Source of the DNA: Monomorium pharaonis
Taxonomy: Eukaryota > Arthropoda > Insecta > Hymenoptera > Formicidae
Length of the DNA: 64,000 bases
Assembly: GCF_013373865.1 (NCBI RefSeq)
Contig: NC_050476.1
Location: 7,538,501-7,602,500 of the forward strand
Reading direction: 5' to 3'
Every line of letters begins with the position of its first letter. The first letter of the stretch is position 1. The notes below the pieces were generated by a model that saw only the letters and a list, made by a program, of their open reading frames with translations, had not been told where the DNA came from and did no database searches. This document shows, one piece after another, positions 27,007 through 40,000 of the stretch. A program made the position numbers and the translations under genes.

Positions 27007-27169
27007 CACGGAGAGAATTTTCTCTTAAAAATTAACCCTTAAAGTTATGATAATTGTGAGACAACGTGAACCTCGAAGAATTTTACTTTATTAAAAGTAT
27101 AGTAAAATTCTTCCAAGTTCACGTTGTCTCACAATTACCAATAATATTTAAGAAAAAATTCTCTCCGTG
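27007..27169. mobile_element. Foldback MITE, family B copy 2 (TA duplication)
   Basis: A 163-bp near-perfect palindrome. The left arm begins CACGGAGAGAATTTTCTCTT and the right arm inverted begins CACGGAGAGAATTTTTTCTT. Both arms then share TTGTGAGACAACGTGAAC, and they meet at AATTTTACTTTATTAAAAGT. TA flanks both ends. Confidence 0.9.
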
Positions 27170-28950
27170 TAATCAAAGAAATCTCGGAGCTCAGAACTTA
27201 AACGCAAATGCTTTTAAATCGTTATCGGAGACCACTGCGGTTTTCAATCTAAAAGAAACCAACGTAATTCCAACGATATTACGCGAATAGATTACCTAGG
27301 AGTGGCGCAAACATAAATCCCCCCCTGGATTAAAGTGGGGGGGGGGGAAGGAAGGGGTGTATTTTTGCAAAGTGAACGCAAAAGGTGGGTACTGTCCCGG
27401 CCTGTCTCGTGACTCGCCGCGGTTGGCCCTGTTTTCGGGGGATGGAAAATTGCCGAACTCGCATAATTCACCGCGCACGCACACGCGCGCGACATTCGGA
27501 CACACACGAACGGCGAACGAGGCCGCCGCGCCGCGCCGCGGCAGTAAAAGCTTATTGTCATTTGGAATGGATCGCGGGCACGCTCGAGCTGCGTTCTTGG
27601 ACTTAATTACCCGCATGTTACGGGCTGTTTATTACGCCCTGCTTTATCACCGCGCGCCGAGCTAAAGTCGCGCCGTGTGCTGCCCCTGGGATGACCGAGG
27701 GAATTCATTAAGGGAACGACCGGCTTTATATATATATATCACCCCGATCGCGGTGATCCGCGAATCGCATTATACTCTCACCAATTATTTCTTGCCGCTT
27801 GCATCGCCGACTGCAATTTCGTTCCTCGGCCGAGCAGCCAAAGCCCGCCGTATCGAACAGTAAACGTTTCATTTCGCGCTCTTCCCGCGAAAGGCGGGAA
27901 TTCCATTGCATATATATTTCATATCCCATCGAGCGACAATACGTTCGAAGGCGCGCGATTTATTGTTGACTCCGACGCCTCATATATGAACATTCCAGCG
28001 GCTTCTGGGTCATGCCAGTTCTCCCGGGATGTCCGGCATCCTCTTCAACCGACCACGCGTCTTGCGCTGCTCGGGAATTGTTCTGCCACACGCAAGTCAG
28101 GAGGCGGGTTCATTAGCGTGTCCGAAGCGAGTGAGAAAAATTCCGTGTCAGCTTGAATCCAGGACAATATTTTCCAAGATCAGAAAGGTCGGGAGTTGGA
28201 ATCTGAAGAACCGCAGCTTATTCCGAGTGTAGTTGTGTGTGTGCATGGATAAGGAGATATCTTATAACATATTTTCTTAATATGTACACTGGGAGCTTGA
28301 TACCGGTTTAGATTGAACGTGCACAAGATTTGCAGCCATTTAGAGAAAACTTATCTGATGAAATGCTAATTTGATAATTTGATTACATGTAAAAAAAATA
28401 AACAAGGAAAAGTTGTTCTTATAATTACACTATAATTATGCAATTTTTTAAAATTATTATAATTTCCGTCGCGTATAGAAACATAAAATTATACCCAACA
28501 ACTCGATAACGTATCGATGTTACGATAGAGCTGACCTCCCTCGATTTTCTCCGAACGTTCGAGATATATCGCGTGAGTGGAATACCAGAAGCAGTGAAAG
28601 CGTCGCGATCAGCGAACGGCGATTAATTAAAGCGCCGAGAATTAATGGACTGTCCTCGCCGCGCGAGAATGAGAGGCACAGAGACGCGGCTGACCCGCCG
28701 GGACATCTGACCGAGGAACGTATGTTTCTCCGGGTCCGGGTTTGTTTCGGTGCACCTGCCCACCCGGTGTCGTCGTGTATCTCTCGCAGCCTTTCCTCGG
28801 ATTTACGCCTCGACCGTCGCTTGCGGTGGCATTTAATAATTCTCACCCGTGTTTCACCTTCGCCTCATGCGGCTTCTGTGAATCCGCGAACCGAATTTCT
28901 TTCTTGCGGCGCAAACCGATGACATCCAAACTTCCTCGCAATTTTTCCCT

Positions 28951-29371
28951 CACGGAAAAAAAAAATTACTCTCAAATTGAAATTTACGTATTTAAATTAA
29001 CGCGATCATTGTTTCATATATAAGCAATAATATATAATCTTAGAAGAATTTGAAAATATTGAATTTCAAAATATTATAATCTTATTTTAATACTATAAGT
29101 ATTATTTTAAGAATATAGTATAATTGTTTTGATAATTTTATTCTGAGAAAATTACGATCTTCGATTTGAACACGTAGTATTTTCTATCCAATACTTTTTT
29201 TCTTTCCATTCGAGAAAATTATTCTTAAATAACAAGAATATCATTTTCTTGGTTGAACCATACAAAATTTTAAAATAAATCCTTATTTAAGTAAATCTCT
29301 TTGATTTAACGCAATATAATCGTTTTGAAACTAAAGATATTGTCAAAACAACAATATTCTTTTTTTCTGTG
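28951..29371. mobile_element. MITE, family D copy 2
   Basis: This 421-bp element starts CACGGAAAAAAAAAATTACT and ends CAATATTCTTTTTTTCTGTG. Its interior matches the 25887-26254 copy in opposite orientation, including ATTGTTTCATATATAAGCAA and TTGAACACGTAGTATTTTCT. It is the longest of the three family D copies here. Confidence 0.8.
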
Positions 29372-31892
29372 CGGTGGCTTCTAATTGCATTCATTCAAAG
29401 CTACTTGCATATCTTGTCTCTTATTTACAGTTGTGTAGGATTTTTTATGTGCAGTTAAAAAAAATTACTAGATTTACTTCAATCATTTTCCACCTCAAGT
29501 TTGATCTCGAAGGAGTTTGTACCAATTGCGCCATGCTTCCCACAGGGAAAGTAATTAACTCGTTTAAATTAGCTGTCTCGAAACTGATTGCTAATGCTGT
29601 TAATTTAATTCCCGTAGAATTTTATGCGTGACCGCTACCTATTCTTGTCCCGACACCGGATTACTTCCAAATTGGGCAGGCGAGACACCTTCGGGCCCGG
29701 TCGTTCTTCATATTTCGCTTCGCACGTCAAGACGTCGCGAAGCAGTCCCAAAGATACCGTATTCAAATTGACGCGTCATATTTCAATGCGCCGGCGCTTA
29801 TTACGTAGGTATAAGGGTGAGGCGATGGCCGACTCGCCCGGTGTGATAATTATTCAAATTCGACATTAGTATTCGTTATCTCGCGCCGCGCGGCGCCCGT
29901 TATAGTTCGCGACGTGCGAGGGCACGGCAGGATGCGGCAGGTACCACATAGTAATAAATAATTATTACGATGTGTGCCTTGTATGTAACGGGCTGACGAA
30001 TTGTTTCGTGAACATTTATCGGTGTTCGGACCGCTCATTGAAATTCGCCGGGATTTCCAGGATGGCTTTTGAAGCATTAGTATTACATGCGTTAATGTGC
30101 CACGCAGCTACGTGTGGCTGCGCATGATTTAGCGACGGGGATACAACGGGTTTCGTTGTTTCTCGTATTAACAAATGAGATTTGCAGCAAGGAAAAAAGG
30201 TGTTTTTAAAGTAGACGAATATATAAAAAGACATTTTTTTATTCAAAACAGCTTTGTACAATTAACGGACGATTATATGATGAATTATTAATAATTAATT
30301 CTGCCGTTCGACGCTACACTGGAATGTTTGTATCGAAAAGCGTAAAAAAAGCACGACATCCTGCCCATTGGAATCCGTTCGTGGAATTCCACCGCGTCTG
30401 CATCGCGTTATTGAGAGACGTCGTCGATTCTCGCTGTCGTAAATCTCTCGCGTGCGTGCGCTATACGCCTGGCTTTTCCTGGCGGTCGATTCCTTTCCGC
30501 GTAAACGCTCGACGACAGTTCGGCGACAGTGCCGGCATTATGTCCACAGGATGATGGCGTACAACGGCGAGGAGAGGAGAAACTCGCGCGCGCACGCTCC
30601 GGATCACGAGGAGGATCATCATGCGATGCAGAGCGCAGGGCGTTGAACCGCGCGGCCGCCGGCGACGGCGGCGGCGGCGGTGGCGGCGGCATTCCGCCGC
30701 GTGTATGTTTCCGTCGCCTCTGCTCCCTCGCGATCATCCTCCTCCGCGCGGTCGTAGATGAATTTTTAGGCGTGGAGACGACGCGACGGATCACCCGACT
30801 CGAATAACCGAGCAGCCGAGGTCGGGCGCGCGATACTCGCGCGGAAAGCGCCTGTCGGCCACGTCAGCGAGGGAGATGTGCGCAAAATGCACTTCGGCAT
30901 TTTGGCACGCCGCGGTCATCCCGCTGAAAGCCCGCGATGAGGAAACTCCCGGCCACTCGATTCGGCCCGCCGGTTACTCCCAAGCACGTCGTCCGCGTTT
31001 CACACACCGGCGCGCATCTCTCGCGCGGTCGTATTTCTCGGTTTTATGCGGTGGGCGTTAAAACCGGACGCGCAGTCACTTTCGGTTTTTATAGACGATC
31101 ACCGCAGATTTATCGCTTCGTATAAACCGAAAGACACAATAGCCACTCAAAAATGTTGATGTAATATCTTTAAATATATTGACGCGGTCCGAGAAATGTG
31201 TCTGCGGAATCGAAACTGTTTGACGCGGCGATTCTATTTCGGGAGGAACGTGTAACAATTGCCCCGCTATTTTTGCGGGGGGATATTCCTTCCCGTCGTA
31301 CGGGAAACTCGAGACGCGCGATGGGAGATTATGACTAATGGGCGGGAGCGATCGGATTTCGTGCATCCGCGGGTAATGGCAATATAATCGGAAACACCCG
31401 CGGTGACGTCCGCGAAGGAGCAAAGAAGGCCGTCACGTCGTCGGCGGTATCGTTGGAATATTTTAGCGGTTTCTGGGTCAGGGAAAATGATGTCAACGGT
31501 GAATTAAAGCTGCTTTCGTTGTCGCGTCGTTTGTTCGCGTCGAGATGGAGAGACGTAACAAACACACGCGGGATTAACTTACGGTACAATTACTCGAGTG
31601 CGCAATTAGCACACATTGGCTTTTCTAGTCCGACTTTAATGAAAATTCCACGGAGACGATCTAAATTTTAAGGAATAAGACTCCCCCGCCTTATCTCGTC
31701 ACTCGTGAGTGACGTGACGACGACGCGCAGATATACGAGCGCGAAGTCAAATTTGTAAGTTCGGAATTGATGGATGTAACGCGATAGCGGCCCGTCTTAA
31801 GGTTGACGATATTACATTTGAAAAGCGACTCTGCCCCGTAAGGAGATTAGATTAAGCTTTTTTTTGGTCGCGTCAAATCAAAGGGACATTTT
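29372..31892. other. Non-coding, CpG-rich in the middle
   Basis: I see no gene. A strongly CpG-rich block at about 30400-31080 contains (GGC)n at 30661-30690. Overlapping frames on both strands there have no domain. Confidence 0.5.
30661..30690. repeat. (GGC)n trinucleotide repeat
   Basis: About ten imperfect GGC units within CpG-rich DNA. Confidence 0.85.
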
Positions 31893-32053
31893 CGCGGAGA
31901 GAACTCTCTCTGAAAATTTACCCTCAAAATCTGGTAATTGTAGGATAATGTGTGACCTCGAGGAATTTTATTAAAAAGTGTGGTTTTACACATTATCCCA
32001 CAATTACCAGATTTGCGGAATAATGTGTGAATTTTAAGAGAAAAGTCTCTCCG
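31893..32053. mobile_element. Foldback MITE, family B copy 3 (diverged)
   Basis: An element of about 161 bp starts CGCGGAGAGAACTCTCTCTG and ends, inverted, CGGAGAGACTTTTCTCTTAA. The interior pairs TCTGGTAATTGTAGGATAAT with the inverted ATTATCCCACAATTACCAGA. Confidence 0.8.
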
Positions 32054-32127
32054 TATACTACACCATCACTATTTAAAAAAAACCCACGTGGTCAATGATG
32101 TCGCGTGAAAAATTCGCGAATACAATA

Positions 32128-32430
32128 CTCTCTAAATTTCCTAGAGTGAAACATTACTCTAAAAGAGTGAAAATCGAGCATATCTAAGTTCGAGTGATTT
32201 GTCACTGGTTAGAGTGAACATGCACTCTATAAGAGTAATTTTTACTCTAATTAGAGTAAAAATGCACTCTATAAAAGTGATTTCCACTCTAATTACGGTA
32301 AAAATTCACTCTTATAGAGTGCGTTTTCACTCTAATTCACTCTAATTATAGTCAACAAATCACTCGAACTTAGATATGTTCGATTTTCACTCTTTTAGAG
32401 TAATGTTTCCACTCCAGGAAATTTGGAGAG
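32128..32430. mobile_element. Foldback MITE, family C copy 1 (TA duplication)
   Basis: A 303-bp palindromic element starts CTCTCTAAATTTCCTAGAGT and ends, inverted, CTCTCCAAATTTCCTGGAGT. TA lies at 32126-32127 and 32431-32432. The interior is a chain of short palindromes made from ACTCT and AGAGT (for example ACTCTAATTAGAGT). The arm block CATATCTAAGTTCGAGTGAT is repeated inverted at the right. Confidence 0.88.
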
Positions 32431-34260
32431 TACATTTTCCGCGGTCGTGGAGACGAAGAGACGTCCAGCTGGATCTTATGCGATTCGGCGTTAGCTCGCT
32501 GCCGCTGATTGAATCTTCGCGACGAGAGGCGCGATCAATCGTCGATGAGAGAGGCGGCGACGATAATGCTTATCGCGAAAGAGAGAGAGAGAGAGAGGGG
32601 GAGGAGAGCCTGGCGGCGATAACGGGCCTGGCTTCGATGGAAATTAGGGCTCGCGTGCTGCTAGACTCTCGACTTTAATGTCTCACGTATTAATAGAGCG
32701 GAGCCATTCGCTCGCTCGTCATTCTAAAGTACACAGCGGTCACGAATTAGGCCACAGCTGGATAAGGGTGATCTTTTATGGGCGGACAGTGCCTCTCGTT
32801 GTCGTTCCTGCTCGGCACCTGCCGAGTGTATCGAGCCGCGCCGGGGGAGCGTTTCTCATTTCACCGTGGACGGGCTATTTTTCTGCTCGTTAAACTCGCG
32901 CCGTGGGTGTGTGCGCGAGAGCCGCGTATTAACGTTGCGTGGCAGGAGGGGTCCGTTTAACTGTTGTTTTGCTATTGCTGCTGCGATCGTTGCTCGCGGC
33001 AGCAGGCCATCCTCGTTCCTTCCTGGTTTCCGCAGAGTCGCGAACCCACCGGTTGCGCCGGCGAATCGATGAAAACCGAGCGATGCATTAAAACGGAACA
33101 TTACGGTCGCACCTTCTCCTCCTCCTCCTCTTTCTCGCTCTTTCTTGCAACTGCAAAGTCGATGAACAGACGAGGGTTAAATTCCTGGAAAGCGGCGGTT
33201 TATTTTCGTTTGCAGTCGGACACATTGCAAGGCCGTGTAATTCACGCGTGGTTATTGCCGCGTGAATTTACGACGACCGGTTGGTCGGCATGTGTCACGA
33301 CGGAGGATCGACGGATTCGGCAACGCAGTAGATAAATTATCCGAGGCAAAACATCGAGCGATTATCTCGATGGGGAAACATACGTCACCTCGAAAAATCC
33401 ATAGTCCCCTTAAGCCGACGTTTTCATCTTAATCTATCATCGCTTAACGAGGCTGTGAATAATGGGGTCCTTTCCATACATGAATATATATTTATGTAAA
33501 AAAAATAATTACGCATTATGATATTTCGGTCATAAAGATCCCTCTGAAATGAAGGGTTGCCGGCTCTCGCGATGCGCGGCCAAACGTTGGGCATTTGGAG
33601 CATGAAGCTCCCTTGCACCGAGAGACTTGCCGGCTCAAGTAATAAGCTTCGATGATAAGGTTTCGTCGTAACGCGAAGAAAACGAGCATGGAGCAAATCG
33701 CGGGCTCAGTTTAATCGCGCGTCCAATAAAAATGAGTAATGTTCCAAGAAAATATCGTGGCCGCCGCCGCTTCCTCCTCTATGCTAGCGGAGACCCTCCG
33801 GCCGCCGCGCCGGTTCGCGATAATACGTGGAACTACTAAACGCTACTGAATTCCGGCATTGGAGAGGCAAGCGCCCGATCCCATTTGCATTATCGCCGGG
33901 GGTCTAAGTGCACGCATAATTTACGCAGCCCGGTATTCGCGAGTAGCGCGCCGTCGTTTTAAGTGAGTGTGCGTAAAAGTTCGGGCTACATTTCAGAGAT
34001 ACCCGCAAATATGTGGATATCGCCATTGGCAAAGTCAATTAACGATTGTATCGCGTTACGTCGCTTTACGTTAATCGTCAGTTCGTTACCACTCGCTATT
34101 TTTAAATATCCGTTAACGTTTGTATAGTGACACATATTCTGAAATTTTTTTTAACATTATATGTTAAATATCTGAATATCGAAAATAAAACTTGTTATTT
34201 TCAATACGACGAATATTAATTACAGATCTTGTAACTAAAATCAAGATACTTTTTTTTTCA
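32431..34260. other. Non-coding interval
   Basis: CpG-rich sequence (32440-33450 and 33740-34080) with (GA)n at about 32580-32596 and a 10-bp inverted repeat at 33239-33268. I see no gene. Confidence 0.55.
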
Positions 34261-35141
34261 TAAGCTACCTGTACCCAATATGCTCCCCCCCCCCCCTAAG
34301 GTTTGGAGATTTTTGTAATTTATTGATGAATACGAAATTGAAAAATAAAAATTAGAAATAGGAATTTTTTTTTAAATTAAAAAATATATGAAATATTTTA
34401 AATAGTAAAGATTTTTTTAAAAAGGTAGCACTTGGGCCATGTTGATTACATATTTTGTATACTTAATGTGGTGTAGCTATGTATTTTTTTCTGTTTCATA
34501 AATATTTGAAAATATGCGAAATAACAAAATCAACATGTTTAATTAAGCATTTATTAACATACTTATGGAAAAAATTACACATTTATTACAGCTATTCATT
34601 AAATAATGAAACTGTTTATTTACTACAAGGGGCGTTATCTTAACTTGTCAAAAAGCTTCAGCTGACTAGAGAAAGACAAGAAATACTAATCAAAAATTAA
34701 ACGTTAAAAATCCTAACTTTCTTGTATGTTAATAGATATATTATGTTTTTAGTAGTGTCCCTGGCTATAATGATTTCACAATACAAAGAGTTTCCTTTCT
34801 TTAATTATAAACAAGATTTAATAAAAACCTAAAATAAATAATGTAAAATTGTAAAGCATAAATAAAGAGCTACAATAATATGAATTGTGGATATTTATAA
34901 TCGTTACATAATAGTTACACAAAGCAAAAACTCAGAAATCTTAAATTCAGAAGAACACAATTTGAATAAAGTGTGATTACAAGCCGTAGAAAGAAGATAT
35001 TGAGCATTTAACTAGCATAAATACATATCGACTTCTTATGAACGATATATTAGCGTTATCTGTGAAATTCATTGTAATTTTTCTTTTTTTAAGTGGGTGA
35101 GTCAAATTAGGTACATAACCATATTGGGTACAGGTAGCTTA
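34261..35141 (+). mobile_element. TIR element, family E copy 2
   Basis: An 881-bp element is bounded by near-perfect inverted repeats, TAAGCTACCTGTACCCAATA at the left and the inverted copy ending TACAGGTAGCTTA at the right. Its right half matches the element at 12873-13521 in reverse orientation. The central part (about 34430-34700) has no counterpart there. A C12 run lies just inside the left terminus. No transposase frame is seen, so it is non-autonomous. Confidence 0.8.
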
Positions 35142-35910
35142 CATCTATTTTACTCCATTTTATTATATATTTTTTGATGTTATCGAGAAATCATTTTAAT
35201 AGAAGAAGGATGTAATTCACGTTACCGTTACCGGGGGGTGGTGAATGAACATCGATCTTCTTACGCAGCTGCGAAAATTTTGCGTTGGCGAAATCCCATC
35301 GAGCGGAACGGGGCATGGTGCGCGTCTGGCACGCGAGGGGTTGTCTCCCCGTTCCTTTGTTACGAATTCTATCGTTCCTAATAATAGGCTCTACTGAGTC
35401 GCGCGCGTCTCGTATATGGAGCGGGTGTTAAAAACGCAGGCAGTTTCCGTCGTTGTACAACACAGTTGTGTGACAAACAGCGAGAGAGGACGGGGAGATT
35501 GTTGGCACGCGGTGCGGGCGAAACGTACATGGCCGAACGTGAAAACGAGAAAAACGACGATGAAAGGGCCCTTTTGTCCGTATCGTCGGCCCACATTTTC
35601 GTCTGTCGCGATCGTTTCGTAGCCCGTGCGTACATACATACATTGCGTGTACTATCGTCTCCTTCCCTTGATCAATTAAACGATTGTACGATATTACTCG
35701 CCTTATTGTTCATTCGTGATTATGCCTTTTACGCTTTCGGGAGCAATAACTCGTAACCCGTTTCGCAGAAACTCCAGCTATTCGCATGCCATTCAATCTT
35801 TTCCTTCAGATCTTATCTTTTGCATTTCGTTCGGAGCGTCTACGAAACTGTGAGCATTAATATATACTCCTTTTTTTTTCTTGGAAACGCGTTGCACTTT
35901 CATAATCGTG
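35142..35910. other. Non-coding interval
   Basis: Moderately CpG-rich sequence with frames open on both strands at 35400-35650 but no recognisable domain. Confidence 0.55.
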
Positions 35911-36105
35911 CAGTGAGAAAAAAAAATTGTTGATTGGACAAAATTTTCCAACTAAATTAAAATTTTGTCAGTTCAAGAATTCAAACGCAAACAAATTTCA
36001 ATTCAAGTATTTATATAGTTAATTGAAATATATAAATATTTGAATGGACAAAATTTAATTTAGTTGGACAATTTAGTCAAATTAACAACATTCTTTTTCT
36101 CAGTG
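35911..36105. mobile_element. Foldback MITE, family A copy 2
   Basis: This 195-bp element starts CAGTGAGAAAAAAAAATTGT and ends, inverted, CACTGAGAAAAAGAATGTTG. The arms share CAACTAAATTAAA followed by TTTTGTC. The flanking duplication reads TG rather than TA. Confidence 0.85.
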
Positions 36106-36872
36106 TGATACTTCGAATTTGACTCGGGCTTTTTTTTTTAAATGCAGATATTGCCTTTAACATGGTTATCCAGTATTCTGATTGCATATGGAGCAATTAG
36201 GCACAATGACTTTATCGCTAACACCAATCGCGCGCGTCCCTGTGCTTATAAGCCGCGTTAGCGGGTAATTAGAACAATGAGTAGATGGCTGATCGTTGGC
36301 CGCGACTAAATTTAGTGCAAGTCATTAAGCCACCATGTAAATCAGCCGGGCCTGTTGCTTCGTTACTTGTCCGGGCCGATGACCTCGGTGCGGCATGCAA
36401 CTAGGAACAGCGAAATTAACCGCCAGAACAACATACGGCCGGCCGTCCATCCCGATATAGCCGCGGTATTACGCTAGAGGAGCCTTCCTCTGTCTCTCGT
36501 AAAGATATTCTCTCTGTCTCTCGCGGGCGCGCGCTTCTGCCAAGCCTCATTCTCGCCGTGTGGTACTTGATTTTCCTATTAGTAGAGTATACGAGCGCGA
36601 CACACCGGCAGCAACGTAAACCGAACGACCCGCGACGAAAACTTCTGACAAGCGTCACGTCTCAAGTTTGCGCGGCTCTCGAGTGCCGACGTAAATCGAC
36701 GGGCGATTAGAGGGACTTTAGGATATGACATATATCTCGAACGTAAGACGGCGAGCGTGTCGTGATGTCATCACTGACGATGAGATTTCTGAAGGCGTTG
36801 AAAGAATCCAGAGATTAGCAATTAAAATGGATCTACTACTACAGTTTGAATGATGTCCCAGGACGATTATTG
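36106..36872. other. Non-coding interval
   Basis: CpG-rich DNA without a recognisable gene. Confidence 0.55.
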
Positions 36873-37091
36873 CTCTCTAAATTTCCTAGAGTGAAACATT
36901 ACTCTAAAAGAGTAAAAATCGAACATATCTAAGTTCGAGTGATGTGTTACTCTAATTAGAGTGAATTAGAGTGAAAACGCACTCTATAAGAGTGCATTTT
37001 TGCTGTAATTAGAGTGACACATCACTCGAACTTAGATATGTTTGATTTTCACTCTTTTATAGTAATGTTCCACTCTAGGAAATTTAGAGAG
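36873..37091. mobile_element. Foldback MITE, family C copy 2
   Basis: A 219-bp element starts CTCTCTAAATTTCCTAGAGT and ends, inverted, CTCTCTAAATTTCCTAGAGT. These 20-base termini are identical. The arm block AACATATCTAAGTTCGAGTG occurs on both sides. TG flanks both ends. Confidence 0.9.
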
Positions 37092-40000
37092 TGCGATTTT
37101 AATTCACGTGTGTCACGCGGTAGGATCTGCAGTTTGGAAGAAAGTTTATTTTAGCCGAGAATCATTCTTACTTCCTGCTGTATTACTCATCACTTTAGAT
37201 GTTAATTCCTGCAATTTGTATACTTACTTTACTAAACTTACCAACGCAAACAGACATCTCGAGAAACAGACATCTCCGTTGCTGGACGTGCGAGCGTATA
37301 GCGTCGCTAATGATTATGCGAGACGCACATCTTGCGCGAGGCGCGAGTCGCGCTTTCATTTAAATAATTCCGTCAACGAGTCGTTTCAATTTGTCCACTC
37401 AGCTTGATGGCCCGCTAAAGAGTAGTAAGTGTGCCAAAGATTCTGAGACAGGAAGCAGCTCGTTTTCATACACGAGCGTCGAGCCTAAAGGAATTTCACT
37501 TGAGACCTTTGAGGAATCGTGATACGGTGTTTTTCCTCGTTCTCTCGTTTTATTCAACCGTTTTCGATAGAACTGATAGAAATTATCTTTATTGCTTCAC
37601 ACGCGATAATAAATATGTTTAACGTGCGCCGCGTATATGATTCACCAAAGTCCGCCGCCGTCGGGTCTGCCGATTTCTGTTTGTATTTTTTGTTAAACGC
37701 CATTTAGCAAGAAACGACCGCACGGCCGCAACATCCGGTAGGACGTGGCTTCGCTCGTTCTTCCATCGAAATCTCGTCGTCCGACGAAAAGTTTGGTATT
37801 AAAAGGCGAGCAAACATTTGCTATCCGTTTCAAGTCCACTTCATCATCGCTGTATCATCATTTCTCATAGAGTCAACAAAAAAAAAAAGGAGAGAAAAGA
37901 TTGTCGAAATACCCCGGTAGAGTCCGGTTGACCGAGCAGTTTAGGTTACGCTGCCTTTCACCTTCCATCGCATTATTATTCCGCTGCAAGAACCGTTTCT
38001 CGACAAGAGAGAGAGAGAGAGAGAGAGAGGAAGAGACGAGTATACAGAAGCCCGGTAGCAACCGCGGGCGCGGTTAACTTAGCTCGAAGAAGCTTCTCGG
38101 CGTCAGCATTCGCCTTTTTTTCGCCCATACGAGAGTGATGCTCGCGTCTCGACCCTCGTTTGTAATAATGACGTAATTATCCCGCGGCCTCGCGAACGCG
38201 TTAGAAACCACTCTGGCTACCGAAACCGAGCGGGAACGCGCCAATGTATAATATATGTCCGTATGAGCGAACGGCTCGTGCGATATTGAAGAGCCGTGAT
38301 GAATATCGAAGTTTAATATTGCGATTTGTAAATTTTTTATTCCCATAAAAGCGTTCGCCGTCACGTTGAAATTTTCATTGAATAATACACGAAGATCCTT
38401 CCATAAATATAACTGACGCGCGAGCCAATGTGCTTGAGAGAAAAGTGTGAGGATTAATAATTAACTTTTAGCCGTCCCTTCCGTTTCGCTCTCATATCTC
38501 ATGTGGTTCATTGACGCTTTTTACAAGTGCTCTCTCTCTCTCTCTCCGGCGAGATTTATATTCGATGAAAGGCACAGCGCATTTCAATTTCTCATTCAGA
38601 GTTCTTTCGGCCCGGACGGGATTCTGAACGATACTTTGTGCCGAGCGGGACAACGGTCCCCATTGAAACAGAGGCGAGCCTGAACGGCGAACATATTAGG
38701 AGACAATATAATTCTTGAATGCGTACGCGGCGCCCCGGTGAATGAGGCTGAAAACGGGTGGGTGCATCCTCGGCATGTAAATGCGAACGATGACAATGGG
38801 TTGCCTCGCGTAAGCGCAACCGGTTGCGTAACCGGAAGAGCGCGCCGTTCGGCTGTGCGCCGGACGGCGAGTGAGTTGTGCGTTCGACTGTGCGCCGCGA
38901 GGGTGATTTATAGCGATCCTCTAAGTACCGCGTGAACAAAGGAACCATCGAGAGCATCCTCCCGTATAAAGGAGGGCAAAAGCCGAGCGCAAAGTCTAGA
39001 AATTAAACGAGCGATCCGCATACCGAGAGGAAAAAGTAATTTACTCAACGAAATTGTTTTGTTGCGAGCTGCCAACGATAGATGCACTTAATATAATAAT
39101 ATTTGCTGTTGATAGAAGTACAACGATGTTGATTGAACGATGTATTTATATTGCAATACGATATATTGTTGTATTGAATATATTTTTTATTGGCAGCCCG
39201 CAGCAAAAGGATTTCGTCGAATCAATTACCTTTTCCTCTCGGTGCATAGAACTGAATCGTATTATAGATTCAATTTTTACGTTATTCGAAAATTCGCACG
39301 TGGATAACCGGAGGGAATTTGAGAAATGAAAAATTCAAGACCCGACAATATTCCGTCTTGAATTTTTCATCTCTCTCTTATTCCCTCGAATTTCAGCGTA
39401 TGCGCGAGGGAAAAGCTTGAAAGAGAAAAAGTGGCTCTCTTCAATTTGCGATCGGACCATCTCTTATTGCGAGGATCGCCCGTGGATCGTTCCCGGTCTA
39501 ACGGCATTCGATAATACGAAACGAGCATCCTCGGTGAGATCGCGAGTGGCGATACGGAGGAGCCTCGGGGTGCAGTATAAACCGTAACGTCGTCGTTGTC
39601 CCCGGTGATCCGCATAGCACGAAGGTGGCTCTCGAAACCGAAGGCCGAGAGCGCCGGGCGGCAAAAGGTCAATGTTAGTACGCGATATCATAAATCGATC
39701 GATCCGCGCGACGGCGTTTTCTCAATCTCCCACGGTTCGAGCATCCGCTCGGCTGTCACGTAAAATGGACCGATCGAAAACTACAGCGCGCTATCCAACG
39801 TGACACCTTAGCGCCCGAGGTGTGCGCCTCTAAAAAACGCCCGTTCTCTCTAGGCGGGCCGTCATTTTCTCGCTTCGATCTACTATAACGATGTAATATC
39901 GATCGCCGTGGATGAGGTTGTTAGATGCACCTAGACGGCGATATAAAGGTCAATAAAACTGTTTACGACCGTCGGTTCCCCCTGGGGGGGGGGGGGAGCG

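Larger units (their letters stand above)
26257..28950. other. Non-coding interval with simple repeats and one MITE
   Basis: CpG-rich DNA (26390-26690, 27290-27860 and 28500-28930) carries G-runs near 26567-26578 and 27338-27347, (GA)n at about 26727-26744 and (CTCC)n at about 26897-26926. A family B MITE sits at 27007-27169. I see no gene. Confidence 0.55.

Noticed and set aside
30408..30807. Frames across a GGC repeat encoding poly-Pro/poly-Gly
   Set aside because: The length comes from the trinucleotide repeat. There is no conserved domain.
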